Assembly: GCA_015486915.1 (NCBI GenBank)
Contig: WFQS01000167.1
Span: 1 to 6,186, forward strand
Source: Desulfobacteraceae bacterium
GTDB lineage: Bacteria > Desulfobacterota > Desulfobacteria > Desulfobacterales > Desulfobacteraceae
DNA: 6,186 nt
Direction: 5' to 3'
Positions 5,084 through 6,186 of the stretch are shown here, in pieces (positions within the stretch are counted from its first letter, which is position 1; each line of letters opens with the position of its first letter). The notes under the pieces were generated by a model that saw only the letters and a list, made by a program, of their open reading frames with translations, did no database searches and was not told the origin of the DNA. The position numbers and the translations under genes were made by a program.

Positions 5084-5092
5084 AGATAAAAA

Positions 5093-6186
5093 TCATTCTT
5101 CCTCAATAATAATAATCTGCGGGCTGTTTTTTCTGCCAAATCTGTTTATTCTGAGTTTAAATGCAATTTTTTTAAAATATACCGGAGTTTCAGGATTTTC
5201 AATATTGAACTGCATGGCTTCAACTATACAGCCTGATTTTTCCAGAATCATTTTTCTGTGTCTTGTACCGATCTGCACTGAGGACTGCACCTTAAGATCG
5301 GAACAATAAAACACAGGTTCCGGATTGTCCGTTCCAAAGGGTCTGAGCATGTCCACTTCATTGATAAGGCTTTCAGTTATTTCGCCGGGCATAAGGGCAC
5401 TGTCAAGAACCAGTGTTTTTTTAAAGTCGTTTTTTGACATTATTTCCGCGATCTCTTTTTCAAATGCTTTTGAAAATTTTTTAATTTTATCTTTTTTAAT
5501 GGAAAGACCTGCTGCCATGAAATGACCGCCGAATTTTTCAAGCATAGAGGAGCATTCATTCAGTGCATGGTAAAGATTTATATTTTCTATGCTCCTGCAC
5601 GACCCCACTGCAGGGGATGAACCCGTTGAAATAAGAATAACCGGCTTAAAGTATTTTTTGGCTGTTTTTGATGCTGCAATACCAAGAACGCCGGGAACCC
5701 ATGACCTGTCATACATTATAATTGCAGGTTTATTAATCAGTTCAGGGTTTTTGTAAATTCTTTTTTCAATATCCTCTATGATGCCCTGTTCGGTTTCCTG
5801 TCTTTTTTTGTTTAATCCGTCAAGGGTTGCTGCAGTCTGTTCTGCGGTGATCCTGTCATTTGTGCATAAGAGATTCACGCAGATCCTTGCATGGGAAATC
5901 CTTCCTGCAGCATTGAGCCTTGGTGCAATCCTGAATGAAATATCATCTGAATCAATATCTGTTAATTCAACTCTGCTCACCTGTGATAATGCTTTAAGCC
6001 CTGGCCTTGCCCCTTTTTTCATTACATTAATACCCGCACATGAGAGTATCCTGTTTTCTTTTTTTAAAGGAACCATATCTGCAATGGTTCCAATGGCCAC
6101 AAGGTCACAGTATTGTATGAGATTAGGTTCCTGCTTTTCCTCCCAGAATCCTTTTTCCCTTAAGTGTTTTCTAAGGGCAATGACAA
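5093..6186 (-). CDS. recJ: single-stranded-DNA-specific exonuclease RecJ, C-terminal part
   Basis: RecJ degrades single-stranded DNA 5' to 3' in RecF-pathway recombination, mismatch and base-excision repair. The frame stays open to the right edge: before the GTG codon at 6100, 28 further residues read in frame, including FWEEKQEPNLIQYCDL, which leads directly into VAIGTIADMVPL. The GTG is therefore internal and the true start is outside. About 363 residues are visible of a family length near 570. The N-terminal catalytic DHH half is missing from view. Seen are IADMVPL, FRIAPRLNAAGRISHA (about 5932-5885), SWVPGVLGIAASK (about 5704-5666), GSCRSI, the DHHA1 motif GGHFMAAG (5530-5507), and the OB-like tail from RPFGTDNPEPVF to the C-terminus. 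The usual His in the WHPG-type motif is Val here. The gene has no frameshift in view and ends at a normal family position. Confidence 0.95.
   Translation of the reverse strand, partial: VIALRKHLREKGFWEEKQEPNLIQYCDLVAIGTIADMVPLKKENRILSCAGINVMKKGARPGLKALSQVSRVELTDIDSDDISFRIAPRLNAAGRISHARICVNLLCTNDRITAEQTAATLDGLNKKRQETEQGIIEDIEKRIYKNPELINKPAIIMYDRSWVPGVLGIAASKTAKKYFKPVILISTGSSPAVGSCRSIENINLYHALNECSSMLEKFGGHFMAAGLSIKKDKIKKFSKAFEKEIAEIMSKNDFKKTLVLDSALMPGEITESLINEVDMLRPFGTDNPEPVFYCSDLKVQSSVQIGTRHRKMILEKSGCIVEAMQFNIENPETPVYFKKIAFKLRINRFGRKNSPQIIIIEEE

Noticed and set aside
6098..6100. GTG at 6100 as the recJ start
   Set aside because: The reading frame continues upstream to the window edge with clearly RecJ-like residues, so the GTG is an internal valine codon.

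Overview
The window is AT-rich DNA from what looks like a strictly anaerobic deltaproteobacterium, most likely a Desulfobacterales sulfate reducer (Desulfobacula/Desulfobacter-like). The evidence is a stand-alone HndB-type ferredoxin next to a fatty acyl-CoA ligase, AT-rich spacers with good AAGGAG-type ribosome sites, and two lineage-style hypothetical proteins. This placement is an inference from protein style; no marker gene is complete here.

Layout. Positions 1-152 hold the 3' end of a leftward operon plus short repeats and a 9-bp stem-loop. From 2221 down to 153 (minus strand) lies a two-gene operon: a small thioredoxin-fold [2Fe-2S] ferredoxin-like protein (start corrected to 2221), then a 549-residue AlkK-like medium/long-chain acyl-CoA ligase. 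A divergent TetR/AcrR regulator lies at 2507-3136 (+). The 285-bp divergent spacer carries a strong leftward promoter (TTGACA, 18 bp, TATAGT) whose -35 box lies inside a perfect 10-bp inverted repeat. The simplest reading is a fatty-acid (acyl-CoA) responsive switch controlling activation of fatty acids. A convergent hypothetical gene (3144-3752, minus) encodes a helical protein ending in a recombinase-like helical tail.

Positions 3753-4509 contain no convincing gene. They hold AT-rich palindromes, a 21-bp two-copy repeat and the first of two 48-nt elements. A small unrecognised gene (4510-4929, minus) is bracketed by these two same-orientation elements. Each has near-identical ends, a 21-nt core of fixed length but different sequence, and a fold-back stem. 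The last gene, 5093-6186 (minus), is the C-terminal part of recJ, which runs off the right edge.

The most unusual signal is the pair of 48-nt elements around the small gene. The second is a clean operator/promoter overlap upstream of the ferredoxin-ligase operon. I see no CRISPR array, transposase, RNA gene of a known family, or demonstrable new defence system.
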